From contig PLYM01000219.1 in the NCBI GenBank assembly GCA_003153375.1, positions 80,871 through 144,870 of the forward strand: DNA of 64,000 nucleotides. Reading direction: 5' to 3'. The DNA is from Planctomycetaceae bacterium. Lineage in GTDB: Bacteria; Planctomycetota; Planctomycetia; Pirellulales; PALSA-1355. The position numbers and the translations under genes were made by a program. The notes under the pieces were generated by a model, which was given only the letters and a program-made list of their open reading frames with translations, ran no database searches and was not told the DNA's origin. Below, piece after piece: positions 34,350 to 42,545 of the stretch (position 1 is the stretch's first letter; each line of letters starts with the position of its first letter).

Positions 34350-35039
34350 TCAGCGGTGGCGACGACGAAGCGCGGTCACCGGCAGCCCGGCCGCCGCGAG
34401 AAATGCTAGGACGATCGAGCTTGGTTCGGGTATCGGGACCGTAAGGATCCCGGAAATCGCATAGAGACTCCAGAAGTCGCTACTCGGCAAGTCGCCCTGA
34501 CCGGACGCCACCCAATTTGAGCTTGTCATGTTATCCCCACCGAAAGTCGGATTGAGACTTCCAAGTGGACTGGAGGCAATCCCAGCGGCGTTCGTACCCG
34601 TCCAAATGATATTGGCAGCGGTCACCCCGAGCTCACTGGTGTTAATGGGATTGATCAGGATTCCATCCCAAAGATCGGCGTTATTGGCTGCTACCTCCGA
34701 ACCGTTGAGAGCAAAAATCGGAAATCCAGTCGCGACAAAAGGATTTGTTCCAGTGTTGTCTCGGGCATCAACCGTGGTGGTGCTGGCGATTGCAGACCAA
34801 GTCGTCGCCAACGCTGCGAGCGTCGGAGCCTTGTTCGCCGTGGAAATCGCGAACGCGTTGTAGTCAGCAATATTCGACGAAGTCGCTTTAGACTGGGAGA
34901 GAAAGTCGGTCACGAACGCTAGTCGGTACTCGGCGCCAGGCTGCAAGCCCGCAGGAATCGTGACGAGTGTCGCTGAGAGGGAGCGCGACTGAATGGCGGC
35001 GACAATCGCCAACAGAAAAACGACTCTGCATTTTCGCAT
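34350..35039 (-). CDS. PEP-CTERM exported protein
   Basis: 229-residue secreted protein. A signal peptide (MRKCRVVFLLAIVAAIQSRS, cut near SLSA) precedes a Ser/Thr/Ala-rich beta-type body. The C-terminus PIPEPSSIVLAFLAAAGLPV ends TALRRRHR, a PEP-CTERM sorting signal for exosortase. No exosortase lies in the window. A spaced direct repeat upstream (35056-35085) may control it. Its function is unknown; such proteins are generally surface or biofilm associated. Confidence 0.85.
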   Translation of the reverse strand: MRKCRVVFLLAIVAAIQSRSLSATLVTIPAGLQPGAEYRLAFVTDFLSQSKATSSNIADYNAFAISTANKAPTLAALATTWSAIASTTTVDARDNTGTNPFVATGFPIFALNGSEVAANNADLWDGILINPINTSELGVTAANIIWTGTNAAGIASSPLGSLNPTFGGDNMTSSNWVASGQGDLPSSDFWSLYAISGILTVPIPEPSSIVLAFLAAAGLPVTALRRRHR

Positions 35040-35055
35040 TAGGAATTCTCAGCGG

Positions 35056-35087
35056 TTTTGTGTACGGGATCAGTTTTTTGTGTACAC
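35056..35087. promoter_or_regulatory. Spaced direct repeat upstream of the PEP-CTERM gene
   Basis: TTTTGTGTAC occurs at 35056-35065 and 35076-35085, 20 bp apart (about two helical turns). The second copy continues into the palindrome GTGTACAC (35080-35087). It lies 17-48 bp before the ATG of the PEP-CTERM gene on the minus strand, a typical operator place. Confidence 0.45.
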
Positions 35088-35295
35088 ACTTGCAATCTAG
35101 CGCGGCGGCGAGATGCAGTCAATCACGAATCCCCAGGATTTTTCCTTGCACGCCCCTTGCCGCACGACTACGATAGGGACAATCTCTCCCCGAGCCAGGT
35201 GCCGCTAGCCAAACGATCTATTTCCGTTTGACCTTCTTCCTTGCGGTTACCCGATTGCGCCTGCGGCTCGATCCTTTTCCAGATGTGAGGCTCTT

Positions 35296-36981
35296 TTGGT
35301 GCGCGCTGCCGTGGTTCTGACTCTGCTGTTGGCCCTCGCCGCCGATGCACGTGCCGTCACGATCGCTTGGACGCCGGTCGGCAATCCGGGCAATGCCAAC
35401 GATCCAGCAACCGGCAGTCTTTATGGGGGGGTGGGTTACAACTGCAACATCGACAAGTACGACGTCACCAACAACCAATACGTCGCCTTCCTCAATGCCA
35501 AAGACCCAACCGGCGCGGACCCGTTGGGGCTCTATAGCACCGGCCCGGGTAGTGGCATCAATTACAACTCAGGCGCGGCCGTCGGCAGCATGTTTAGCGT
35601 CATTCCGGGCGCCGGCAATTATCCGGTGAATGACGTTTCATGGTACGACGCGATTCGTTTCGCCAATTGGATGAATAACGGACAAGGCAACGGCGATACG
35701 GAGACCGGCTCTTATACGCTGCTTGGCGGCACGCCGACGCCAACGAACGGGAATAGCATTACGAGGAACGCCGGCGCAACGATCTTCCTGCCTAGCGAAA
35801 ACGAGTGGTATAAGGCGGCATACTACAATCCCAAAAGCCAAACGTACTTCAAGTATCCGACAAGCAGTAACACGCCTCCTGTAGCAACCGTTCCTACGGG
35901 GGCCATCAATTCGGCGAACTACAACGGGGCCGTGGACCCGAGCAACGGCGGCAATTTCACGGACGTTGGCGCGTATACGGGGACGACGAGCCCCTACGGC
36001 GCGTTCGACATGGCGGGGAACGTCTTTCAGTGGGACGAAGCTTTGATCGGTTCTAATCGAGGCCTTCGAGGTGGTTCGGCCTTCAGCGCCACCTCCGATG
36101 AAGGCTTGGCCTCCTCGTTCAGGGGCTCATGGGAACCTGCGAACGACACTACCGACCTCCTATTCGGCTTCCGCGTGGTCATGGTTCCCGAGCCCAGCAG
36201 CAGCGCGCTCGCCGCCCTTGGCCTGATCGGCCTTGCTGCCTGGGGCTGGCGACGGAAGCGGTCTCGCCTTGCCGCAATGGCAATCTTAGTCGTGCTGGTC
36301 ACTTTTACCGCCGACGCACGTGCCGTCACGATGGCTTGGTCCCCGGTCGGCAATCCCGGCAATGCGCCGGATACGACTGTCATGACGACCGACGGAACCA
36401 GCGGATATGGCTCCGTGCCTTACGCCTACAACATCGGCACCTACGATGTCACCTACAGCCAATACGTCGCGTTCCTCAACACCAAAGACCCAACCGGAGC
36501 CAACACGCTCGGGCTGTACAACAGCAATATGAGCAACGCCGTCATAGGTGGAATCAACTACAACGCCGGCAACTCCGCCGGCAGCAAATACAGCGTCATA
36601 TCTGGCAACGGAAACCACCCCGTCAACTGCGTCACTTGGTACTCCGCGATTCGCTTCGCTAATTGGCTGAACAATGGCCAGGGCGACTGCGATACGGAGA
36701 CGGGAGCCTACAATCTCTTGGGATTCACTCCCACTCCCAGCAACGGCAACTCCATCACGCGAAACGCGGGGGCAAAGGTGTTCCTTCCCAGCGAAAACGA
36801 ATGGTACAAGGCTGCGTTCTACAACCCTGCCACCAAATCGTATTTTCAGTATCCAACCGCCACCAACAAACCCCCAACACCTAGCGATCCTACCGGGGAC
36901 ATCAATTCGGCAAACTACTCTATCACACACCGTTTGACCGATGTGGGTGCGTACACAGGGCGATTGCGTCATAAGCCGTAA
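35296..36981 (+). CDS. Fused tandem SUMF1 (FGE-like) protein with internal PEP-CTERM, truncated by a MITE
   Basis: 561 codons. Domain 1 (about 20-300) is SUMF1/FGE-like: YDVTNNQYVAFLNAKDPTG, WYDAIRFANWMNNGQGNGDT, LPSENEWYKAAYYN, YGAFDMAGNVFQWDEALIGS, RGLRGGS. It ends with a PEP-CTERM signal (VPEPSSSALAALGLIGLAAW, then RRKR). With no stop it runs on through AMAILVVLVTFTADARA, a second signal peptide, into domain 2, which stops early at GAYTGRLRHKP because of the inserted element. The start is TTG 35296 or GTG 35299, behind GAGG. The copper-binding Cys pair of true FGE is absent, so it probably has another role. Confidence 0.8.
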   Translation: MVRAAVVLTLLLALAADARAVTIAWTPVGNPGNANDPATGSLYGGVGYNCNIDKYDVTNNQYVAFLNAKDPTGADPLGLYSTGPGSGINYNSGAAVGSMFSVIPGAGNYPVNDVSWYDAIRFANWMNNGQGNGDTETGSYTLLGGTPTPTNGNSITRNAGATIFLPSENEWYKAAYYNPKSQTYFKYPTSSNTPPVATVPTGAINSANYNGAVDPSNGGNFTDVGAYTGTTSPYGAFDMAGNVFQWDEALIGSNRGLRGGSAFSATSDEGLASSFRGSWEPANDTTDLLFGFRVVMVPEPSSSALAALGLIGLAAWGWRRKRSRLAAMAILVVLVTFTADARAVTMAWSPVGNPGNAPDTTVMTTDGTSGYGSVPYAYNIGTYDVTYSQYVAFLNTKDPTGANTLGLYNSNMSNAVIGGINYNAGNSAGSKYSVISGNGNHPVNCVTWYSAIRFANWLNNGQGDCDTETGAYNLLGFTPTPSNGNSITRNAGAKVFLPSENEWYKAAFYNPATKSYFQYPTATNKPPTPSDPTGDINSANYSITHRLTDVGAYTGRLRHKP

Positions 36982-37095
36982 GGTGTTGCACCTGAATATT
37001 ATGCGGAAATCACGCTAGCTGCTGGCAAAAAATCGCAACACATTACGGCTTCGTGACTTTGGATTTACACGTGCGATTGCCCTGGGTGCGTACAC
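36945..37095. mobile_element. MITE-like insertion (127 bp) with 12-bp target duplication
   Basis: The element spans 36957-37083, with gggtgcgtacac on both sides (36945-36956, 37084-37095). Its ends are AGGGCGATTGC and, inverted, AGGGCAATCGC (9 of 11). A subterminal inverted repeat of 17 bp, AAGCCGTAAGGTGTTGC at 36973 and its inverse at 37035-37051, differs at one base. There is no coding capacity. Removing it restores the SUMF1 reading frame. Confidence 0.85.
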
Positions 37096-37306
37096 CTCCA
37101 CAAAGAGCCCCTATGGTGCCTTCGACATGGGTGGAAACGTCTTTCAATGGAACGACTCTAGGATGGGCCCTGGCCCGTTGCGAGGTAGGCGGGGCGGTTG
37201 CTTCGGGTCAGGCTTGTTTTTATTGCACGCCGCTTGCCGGGAGTACGACCTTCCAGATACCGCGTTCGCCTATCTCGGCTTCCGCGTGGCAAGTATTGCC
37301 CCTTAG
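37084..37306 (+). pseudogene. 3' remnant of the second SUMF1 domain
   Basis: Beyond the MITE-like insertion the frame continues the domain: GAYTSTKSPYGAFDMGGNVF, QWNDSRMGPGPLRG and, at the end, YLGFRVASIAP. It is cut off from its start by the insertion. The stretch between LRG and AYLGFRV is less conserved and may contain a small frameshift. No PEP-CTERM follows. Confidence 0.8.
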
Positions 37307-37974
37307 CCGATTAGCGCGAGCATGGCCCGGCGAATGGGCTCGGGCAGCGTGGGCCAAGCGGCGACGATCCACGGGCCCCAGGTCTTAGCGGGAGCGGGCC
37401 GCTAGGGCCCTTGCGGCGAGGCTAGCGAGCACGGTGCGCCTTTGGGCGCCTAGCCGGCTAGGGCCAAGATTTTATTGCGGATACGATTGGCAGCTTGGGC
37501 CAATCTCTTACCGACCAATCAAATCAATCTTGAAAAATTCCAGCGGCGTCGCCGGCGCCTCGGAGCGTCGCGCCGAAATACCGGCGCCTTTTGGTTCGGG
37601 CATGCAAACGCAAAGCGTCCTGGGGCATCGTGGGGCCATTAGGGCCATGCCTATGGCCTCGTCGCGTGCTGGCTTTTTGGCGTCAAGCGGATCGATGCGC
37701 TTAACGATATGCGGCGCGAGCCCACGAGCCCAAATGAAAAGAGGCGTCGACCATAGCCATTCCCGAGAGCCCCGCCAGGGGCGCAGTCGAATGGCACATG
37801 GCCGCCGCCGCGAAAGCGTAGCGACCACGGGGCCGCCCCCGAGAGCCCCGCCAAGGGCGCAGAAGAAACGGCCGCGCGGCCACGTCGCTAGTTGATTAGG
37901 GATAGCACCGCGCGGCCATGATCTTGGGCCCTAGGCAGCGCCGGCCCATGCGACGATAATGAGTAGCGCCGCGC
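37307..37974. other. Repeat-rich, gene-poor right part of the island
   Basis: About 670 bp without an intact gene. It carries GC-rich palindromes, including the two hairpin repeats at 37762 and 37838, and a stem GCGCCTTTTGGGCGC near 37438. Open frames here are simple Arg/Pro-rich translations of repeats and are not called. Confidence 0.5.
37762..37862. repeat. Two copies of a 25-bp palindromic repeat
   Basis: The 25-bp unit around GAGAGCCCCGCCAGGGGCGC occurs at 37762-37786 and 37838-37862 with one mismatch, 51 bp apart. Each contains a hairpin core GCCCC-GCCA-GGGGC (weakened in the second copy). REP-like in character. Confidence 0.7.
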
Positions 37975-38000
37975 GTCACCCAAAGTGTCACCCAAAGCGG
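37975..38000 (+). repeat. Double GTCACCCAA motif, right end
   Basis: 26 bp with GTCACCCAA twice at a 12-bp period, 99 bp before the right boundary repeat. Matches 33460-33485 at 23 of 26 positions. The layout fits integrase arm sites on both sides of the core in the circular form. Confidence 0.72.
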
Positions 38001-38099
38001 CCGTTTTTCGGTTGGGGACCGCCTCGATCGTTGTTTCGGAAATATCGAATTCCCCGCGATTCGCAGGCTATTCGGTACGTGTTCGCCTGTACAGTATGT

Positions 38100-38126
38100 A
38101 TTTGGTATGCCACGGGCATTTTCGGC
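38100..38126 (+). repeat. Island boundary repeat, right (attR-like core)
   Basis: 27 bp identical to 33345-33371. The reading continues CGG CGG TAG, giving GIFGRR and a stop, which is the natural end of the thioredoxin/CAP-like gene displaced by the island. Confidence 0.92.
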
Positions 38127-38170
38127 CGGCGGTAGAAGTCGGTTGCAAATTCGGCGAAATGTCCAGCGTC

Positions 38171-38223
38171 GCGCCCTGCCAGAGCGACCCCACCTGGGGA
38201 GTTCTGGCAGGGCGCATCTTTTT
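38171..38223 (+). terminator. Original terminator of the interrupted thioredoxin/CAP-like gene
   Basis: Stem GCGCCCTGCCAGA (38171-38183) / TCTGGCAGGGCGC (38203-38215), with further inner pairing, is followed by a T-run at 38219-38223. It is 35 bp past the displaced stop codon. No other plus-strand gene precedes it, so it is best read as the terminator of the gene that begins at 32244, now separated by the island. Confidence 0.85.
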
Positions 38224-38438
38224 CCGCTGGCCCCGCGCAAAGCTTCGCTCGGCAATGCATACGCCGTGCTAGCGTCGCGGCACCTGGCTGGTGCTGGCAC
38301 CGGCTTTAGCGGTCCTAGGGGGCCGGCGCCCGTGGACGGCGTTCAGAGCGTTGCAAAAATGCAACGATCCCTCGCCGAGCGTGGTACTTTTTCCATATTG
38401 AGCGATTGTTGTCGTCGCGAACTTCTCGGGTCCGTTCC

Positions 38439-40289
38439 ATGGCATTGCGCAACTGGGCCGAAGGCCGCCGCGGGTTCGCCAGGCATTGCCTGTGGCCCTG
38501 GCTGGGTTGCGCTCTGATCGTGGCCGGTTGCGCCCAACTGCCCCGTATCGACCCGAATGGCGACCGGCTTTTCATTTGGCCCGGCGAGCCAGCCCAAGGG
38601 CCCGTTCCGCCGCCCGGCGCCGTGGGCACGAGCCTGCCACCGCCTGGCGCTCTCGGGACGACCCTCGCTCCCCCGGGCGTGCCTCCCGCCACATCGATGC
38701 CTACGCGACCTGGGGCTCCCTTGCAGCTTCCTAACCCTCCCGCCGGACCGACGCCCGTCCAGGCGGCCGCTCGGCCAGTATCCAACTTGACTTTCCGGGC
38801 GACCGGCCCTTCGCAGGCTTCGGTTGGTGCGGCGTTTACCTACCACTTGGAAGTGACCAATACTTCCGACAATGCCGTGCGCGACGTCGTTGTCAAAGAA
38901 CAGGATCCCCAGGGCATCGAATTCGTCAGCAGCGAACCGGAAGCGACTCCCTCGGGAGCCAGCCAGCAATGGAGCCTGGGCGAGTTGGCGCCGCGGGCGA
39001 CTGCGACGGTTGACGTCAACTACCGCGTCAACCAAGCCGGCGAACTGCGCTATTGCGTCGAAGTGCGCTCGGCCTCGGGCGTCGCGGCCCGACAATGCGT
39101 GACCACTCGAATCGTGGCGGCCGCGCTCGACGTCTCGGTGTTGGGACCAACCGACGGCCAGGTGGGCGGCGAGGCTTCGTTCGAGATTCAGGTGATCAAC
39201 CGGGGCACCAGCACGCTCAAGGGCGTGCTGGTCACGGACCGCTTTGGCAGCGGCCTGCGCCATGCGGCGGCCTCAAGCCCGATTGAACGCGACCTGGTCG
39301 ATCTGCCGCCTGGCGGCACCGGTCGACTCGGTGTGACGTTCCAGGTCGTCGAAGCCGGACAGCTCTGTCAGGATATCGTGGTCACGGCCGATGGCGGCAT
39401 GCGCACGACGGCGCGGCACTGTTTGACGGCAGTCGAGGCACCCGCCACGGCCGAGGCGCCCGCTGCCACGCCACCGCCGGCGGGCGATCAGCCGCCAGCG
39501 AGCGATGCCAAGGTCTCGATCAAGCAGACCGTGCCGCCGCGGCAACGGATTGGCGACATGGTGCGATTTCGCGTCGACGTGACCAACAACACCGACGCGC
39601 CGCTAGCCAACGTCGAGATCGGCGATAACTTCGAAACCAGCCTCGAGCCACGCCAAGCGACCGAAGGCTCGACCTGGTTGAAAGGCGACGTGCTGGGCTG
39701 GAAGATCCCCTCGCTCGAGCCGGGCAAGAGCCTGCATCGCGAGATCGAATTCAAATGTCTCCGCGAGACCCCGCGGGCCTGCAATCGTGTCACCGTCGCG
39801 GCCGATGGCATCGACCCGGTTGCTGACGAAGCGTGTCTGGAAATCGTCGGCCAGAACGCCGCCGTACCGCCCGTCGCCAGTTCTGCCGGAGCCGCTGGGG
39901 TTGCCGCTGGCGCGGCCGCACCCGACCCGCTGAGCGTGACCGTCGCCGACACGGCCGATCCCATCAAGGTCGACGGCGAAACCACGTATCAGATCGTGCT
40001 CACCAACGAGAGCCAGCAATCGCTGTTCGACGTTGCCGTCACGGCCACTTTCAGCGAGGAAGTCAAACTGTCTGGATTGAGCGGCCCGGTCCACGGGGCC
40101 GTGCTGCCCAGCACGGTGCGCTTCGATCCGATTCGTGAAGTGAGGGCCGGCGAAAGCCCGCTGAGTTTTGAGCTGCGAGTCAAAGCGCTACGTCCCGGCA
40201 CCGCTCGGATGCGCGTCGACGTGATGAGCCGGGGACAGGCCAAGCCCGTGTCGGCGGAGCAGAGCACTGAAATCCTGCAGCCGAAATGA
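38439..40289 (+). CDS. DUF11-repeat surface lipoprotein
   Basis: 616-residue lipoprotein. The lipobox is LIVAGCAQLP. A Pro-rich linker (about residues 45-110) precedes four beta-sandwich repeats of the DUF11/CARDB kind: FTYHLEVTNTSDNAVRDVVV, ASFEIQVINRGTSTLKGVLV, VRFRVDVTNNTDAPLANVEI and TTYQIVLTNESQQSLFDVAV. Each is a typical 'XVTNTS...V' strand. The start at 38439 was chosen for the signal peptide. It is a surface structural or adhesion protein; no partner is indicated. The preceding gene is separated by the terminator. Confidence 0.88.
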   Translation: MALRNWAEGRRGFARHCLWPWLGCALIVAGCAQLPRIDPNGDRLFIWPGEPAQGPVPPPGAVGTSLPPPGALGTTLAPPGVPPATSMPTRPGAPLQLPNPPAGPTPVQAAARPVSNLTFRATGPSQASVGAAFTYHLEVTNTSDNAVRDVVVKEQDPQGIEFVSSEPEATPSGASQQWSLGELAPRATATVDVNYRVNQAGELRYCVEVRSASGVAARQCVTTRIVAAALDVSVLGPTDGQVGGEASFEIQVINRGTSTLKGVLVTDRFGSGLRHAAASSPIERDLVDLPPGGTGRLGVTFQVVEAGQLCQDIVVTADGGMRTTARHCLTAVEAPATAEAPAATPPPAGDQPPASDAKVSIKQTVPPRQRIGDMVRFRVDVTNNTDAPLANVEIGDNFETSLEPRQATEGSTWLKGDVLGWKIPSLEPGKSLHREIEFKCLRETPRACNRVTVAADGIDPVADEACLEIVGQNAAVPPVASSAGAAGVAAGAAAPDPLSVTVADTADPIKVDGETTYQIVLTNESQQSLFDVAVTATFSEEVKLSGLSGPVHGAVLPSTVRFDPIREVRAGESPLSFELRVKALRPGTARMRVDVMSRGQAKPVSAEQSTEILQPK

Positions 40290-40328
40290 TCCTGCAGCCC
40301 AACTAGCCGCGCCCGCGAGCCGAGCAAC

Positions 40329-40757
40329 TCAACTGAAGAGCTGGCCGCGGCCCACCGCTTCGAAGGCATTGCGGAAGTGTTCGATCGTGGGTCGCCGGGC
40401 GCCAGCGGGCCAGGTGACGCCCACGACGTCGAAGCGGGCCGAGCACTCCAGCAGATCGTGACGTTTGAGATAGGCCAGGGCCAGCCGGGTGAGGCGTTGC
40501 TGCTTGCCGGCGTCGACCGCTTCATCAGGACGTCCGGCCACGATCGACCGGCGCGTCTTGACCTCGACGAAGACGATCGTGCGACCATCGACGGCCACCA
40601 GGTCGATCTCGCCCAGGCGTCCGCGCTCGCGGCGGCCGACGATCTGATAGCCAAGCTTGCGCAAATAGCGCTCGGCGGCCCGTTCGCCGCGCTGGTCGAG
40701 CGAGCGATAACGGCGCCAGGCGGCACGCCACCGCAAAATGGGCGTCGAGAGATTCAC
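40329..40757 (-). CDS. yraN: YraN/UPF0102 family protein
   Basis: 142-residue UPF0102 protein with a nuclease-like (restriction-endonuclease) fold. Visible are GERAAERYLRKLGYQIVGRR and the catalytic-type block GEIDLVAVDGRTIVFVEVKT (E, D and ExK residues). Family members are proposed endonucleases of unclear role. It is the last gene of the trmD operon, 58 bp after rplS, a frequent neighbour of rplS in bacteria. Confidence 0.9.
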   Translation of the reverse strand: MNLSTPILRWRAAWRRYRSLDQRGERAAERYLRKLGYQIVGRRERGRLGEIDLVAVDGRTIVFVEVKTRRSIVAGRPDEAVDAGKQQRLTRLALAYLKRHDLLECSARFDVVGVTWPAGARRPTIEHFRNAFEAVGRGQLFS

Positions 40758-40815
40758 GGCGCTCTCGCAACGAGCAGACTAGGACGCGTCGCTCGAGGCC
40801 ACGGGGCCCCGTAAA

Positions 40816-41187
40816 CTATTGGCTGCCTTTGGGGATGTCGACGCGGCGCTCTTTGAGACGCACGGCCTTGCCCACGCGATCGCGGAGGAAGTACAGCTTG
40901 GCCCGGCGAACGATGCCGTGCCGTTTGACCTCGATCTTGGCGATCTTGGGCGAGTGCAGCGGAAACTTCCGCTCGACCCCTTCGCCGCCGACGATTCGGC
41001 GTACGACGAACGTCTCGCGGGTGCCCGAGCCGGCGCGGGCGATGACCACGCCGTTGAAGATCTGGATGCGCTCTTTCTCACCTTCGAGAATTCGCGTGTG
41101 TACGTCGACGGTGTCGCCAATGTTGAACTCGGGCACCTCGGTCTTGAGGCTGCTCTTTTCAACTAGTTCCAGGGTTTGTTGGCTCAT
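40816..41187 (-). CDS. rplS: 50S ribosomal protein L19
   Basis: 123-residue L19, located at the 30S-50S interface. Motifs are [40 protein letters not shown] and [20 protein letters not shown]. It lies 79 bp after trmD. Confidence 0.97.
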   Translation of the reverse strand: MSQQTLELVEKSSLKTEVPEFNIGDTVDVHTRILEGEKERIQIFNGVVIARAGSGTRETFVVRRIVGGEGVERKFPLHSPKIAKIEVKRHGIVRRAKLYFLRDRVGKAVRLKERRVDIPKGSQ

Positions 41188-41266
41188 CGGTATCGAACCT
41201 TTCTCGTGGTTGTCGGGTCGCCCTCGCGGCTGTGCGCCGCGCGGCCGTGTTCAGTTTCCCGTGGTT

Positions 41267-42004
41267 TCATGATTCGCCCGTGGTTTCGTGATTGATTTGT
41301 TGGGCCGTTCGCGTTTGTTCCTGTTGCCACAAATCGGCCCGTTTGTGTTGGGTCGTCGAGGCGCTTCCTTGGGCGCGCCATGCGGCGATCTGTTCGTGAT
41401 TTCCGCTCAGCAAGACCTCGGGCACGCACAGTCCGCGATACTCCCGCGGGCGAGTGTATTGCGCGAATTCAAGCAGTCGTGCTTCGCCCGAAAAGGAATC
41501 CTGCCGGTGGCTCTCCTCATCTCCGATGACGCCCGGCACGAGTCGCGCCACGGCATCGATCATCACCATCGCCGCGACTTCACCGCCGCCGACGATAAAA
41601 TCTCCGATCGAAACCTCCTCGGGCTGCAGGATTTGTCGCACCCGGTCGTCAAATCCCTCGTATCGCCCACACATCAGCACCAGCCGCCGGCTGAGGGCCA
41701 GATCCTCGACCAGCGGTTGATCGAGCTTCCGCCCATGCGGCGTCAGCATGATCAATCGTCCGGCCTCGCCCGTCAGCGAGCGGACCGCCTCAACACACTC
41801 CACAACCGGCTCCGCCTTCAGCACCATGCCGGGACCGCCGCCAAACGGGCGGTCGTCCACTGTGTGGTGCTTGTCGCGCGCCCAATCGCGAATGTTGTGC
41901 AGCTGAACGTCGATCAGTCGGTTGTCGATGGCCAGCTTCAACAGGCTTTGCCCCAAGTAGCTGGGGAACATGCCCGGAAACAAGGTCAGCACATCGAACC
42001 GCAT
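41267..42004 (-). CDS. trmD: tRNA (guanine37-N1)-methyltransferase
   Basis: 245-residue SPOUT enzyme that methylates G37. It starts MRFDVLTLFPGMFPSYLGQS. Motifs include the knot segments MCGRYEGFDDRVRQ and IGDFIVGGGEVAAMVMIDAV, and LLSGNHEQIAAWR near the end. It lies between rpsP and rplS; the usual rimM is missing. The C-terminal tail is about 20 residues longer than usual and Gln/Thr-rich. Confidence 0.96.
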   Translation of the reverse strand: MRFDVLTLFPGMFPSYLGQSLLKLAIDNRLIDVQLHNIRDWARDKHHTVDDRPFGGGPGMVLKAEPVVECVEAVRSLTGEAGRLIMLTPHGRKLDQPLVEDLALSRRLVLMCGRYEGFDDRVRQILQPEEVSIGDFIVGGGEVAAMVMIDAVARLVPGVIGDEESHRQDSFSGEARLLEFAQYTRPREYRGLCVPEVLLSGNHEQIAAWRAQGSASTTQHKRADLWQQEQTRTAQQINHETTGES

Positions 42005-42061
42005 GACATTCCGCTCACATCCTGATCCGCGACTCCCCGGGGCACGAACGAACGCCTCACG

Positions 42062-42481
42062 TTACTCCGAAGCAGCGGGCTGCTCTTCCGCCGCCGGGCT
42101 GGCCGGGGCTTCGGCGGTTTCCGCCGGAGCAGCGCCTTCAGCGGGCGGCACGTACACCGGTTCGCCGGCAGCGGGCACGATCTTGGGCGCGGCCAGCCGC
42201 TCGCGAGCAGCCGTTTGCTGCGAGACGTGCGTGCCGTTCGTGCCATACTTCTTCAGCAACGTCCGCACGCGGTCCGAAGGCTGGGCGCCCACGCCAATCC
42301 AGTAGGCGATGCGCTCGGGCTTCAAGGACGTACGGGCGTCGGTCTCGTTGACCATCGGGTCGTAGGTGCCCAACTCTTCCAGCACGCGGCCATCACGCGG
42401 GTTGCGCGAGTCGATGGCACAGATGCGAAAGAAGGGGCGATGCTTGCGGCCCATCATCTTCATGCGAATTTTTACTGCCAC
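42062..42481 (-). CDS. rpsP: 30S ribosomal protein S16
   Basis: 139-residue S16. The N-terminus is VAVKIRMKMMGRKHRPFFR. The C-terminal 40 residues are Ala/Pro/Glu-rich and not part of the conserved fold. The start is the GTG at 42481, preceded by GGAG; an upstream ATG would add 16 polar residues. Longer than the usual 80-90 residues because of this tail. Downstream of ffh by 64 bp. Confidence 0.95.
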   Translation of the reverse strand: MAVKIRMKMMGRKHRPFFRICAIDSRNPRDGRVLEELGTYDPMVNETDARTSLKPERIAYWIGVGAQPSDRVRTLLKKYGTNGTHVSQQTAARERLAAPKIVPAAGEPVYVPPAEGAAPAETAEAPASPAAEEQPAASE

Positions 42482-42545
42482 GCGGTTCTCCTGGTCGTTC
42501 GATTGAGTGTGATGCGTTGTGAGATTCAATCAGTGGATGGTTCGA

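Larger units (their letters stand above)
33372..38099. mobile_element. Integrated island with integrase relic and PEP-CTERM cargo
   Basis: 4.7 kb bounded by the 27-bp direct repeats. Its left end keeps an integrase C-terminal relic pointing toward the boundary, as in many tyrosine-recombinase elements. Cargo includes a small membrane protein, PEP-CTERM genes and relics, and SUMF1-like domains. The right part is rich in palindromic repeats and has no intact gene. With only a recombinase fragment, it cannot mobilise itself. Confidence 0.82.

Noticed and set aside
37988-38300. Minus-strand frames near the right island boundary as a second integrase
   Set aside because: The LGDTLGD-like string resembles the end of the left integrase relic, but no catalytic HxLR or Tyr block is present upstream of it.
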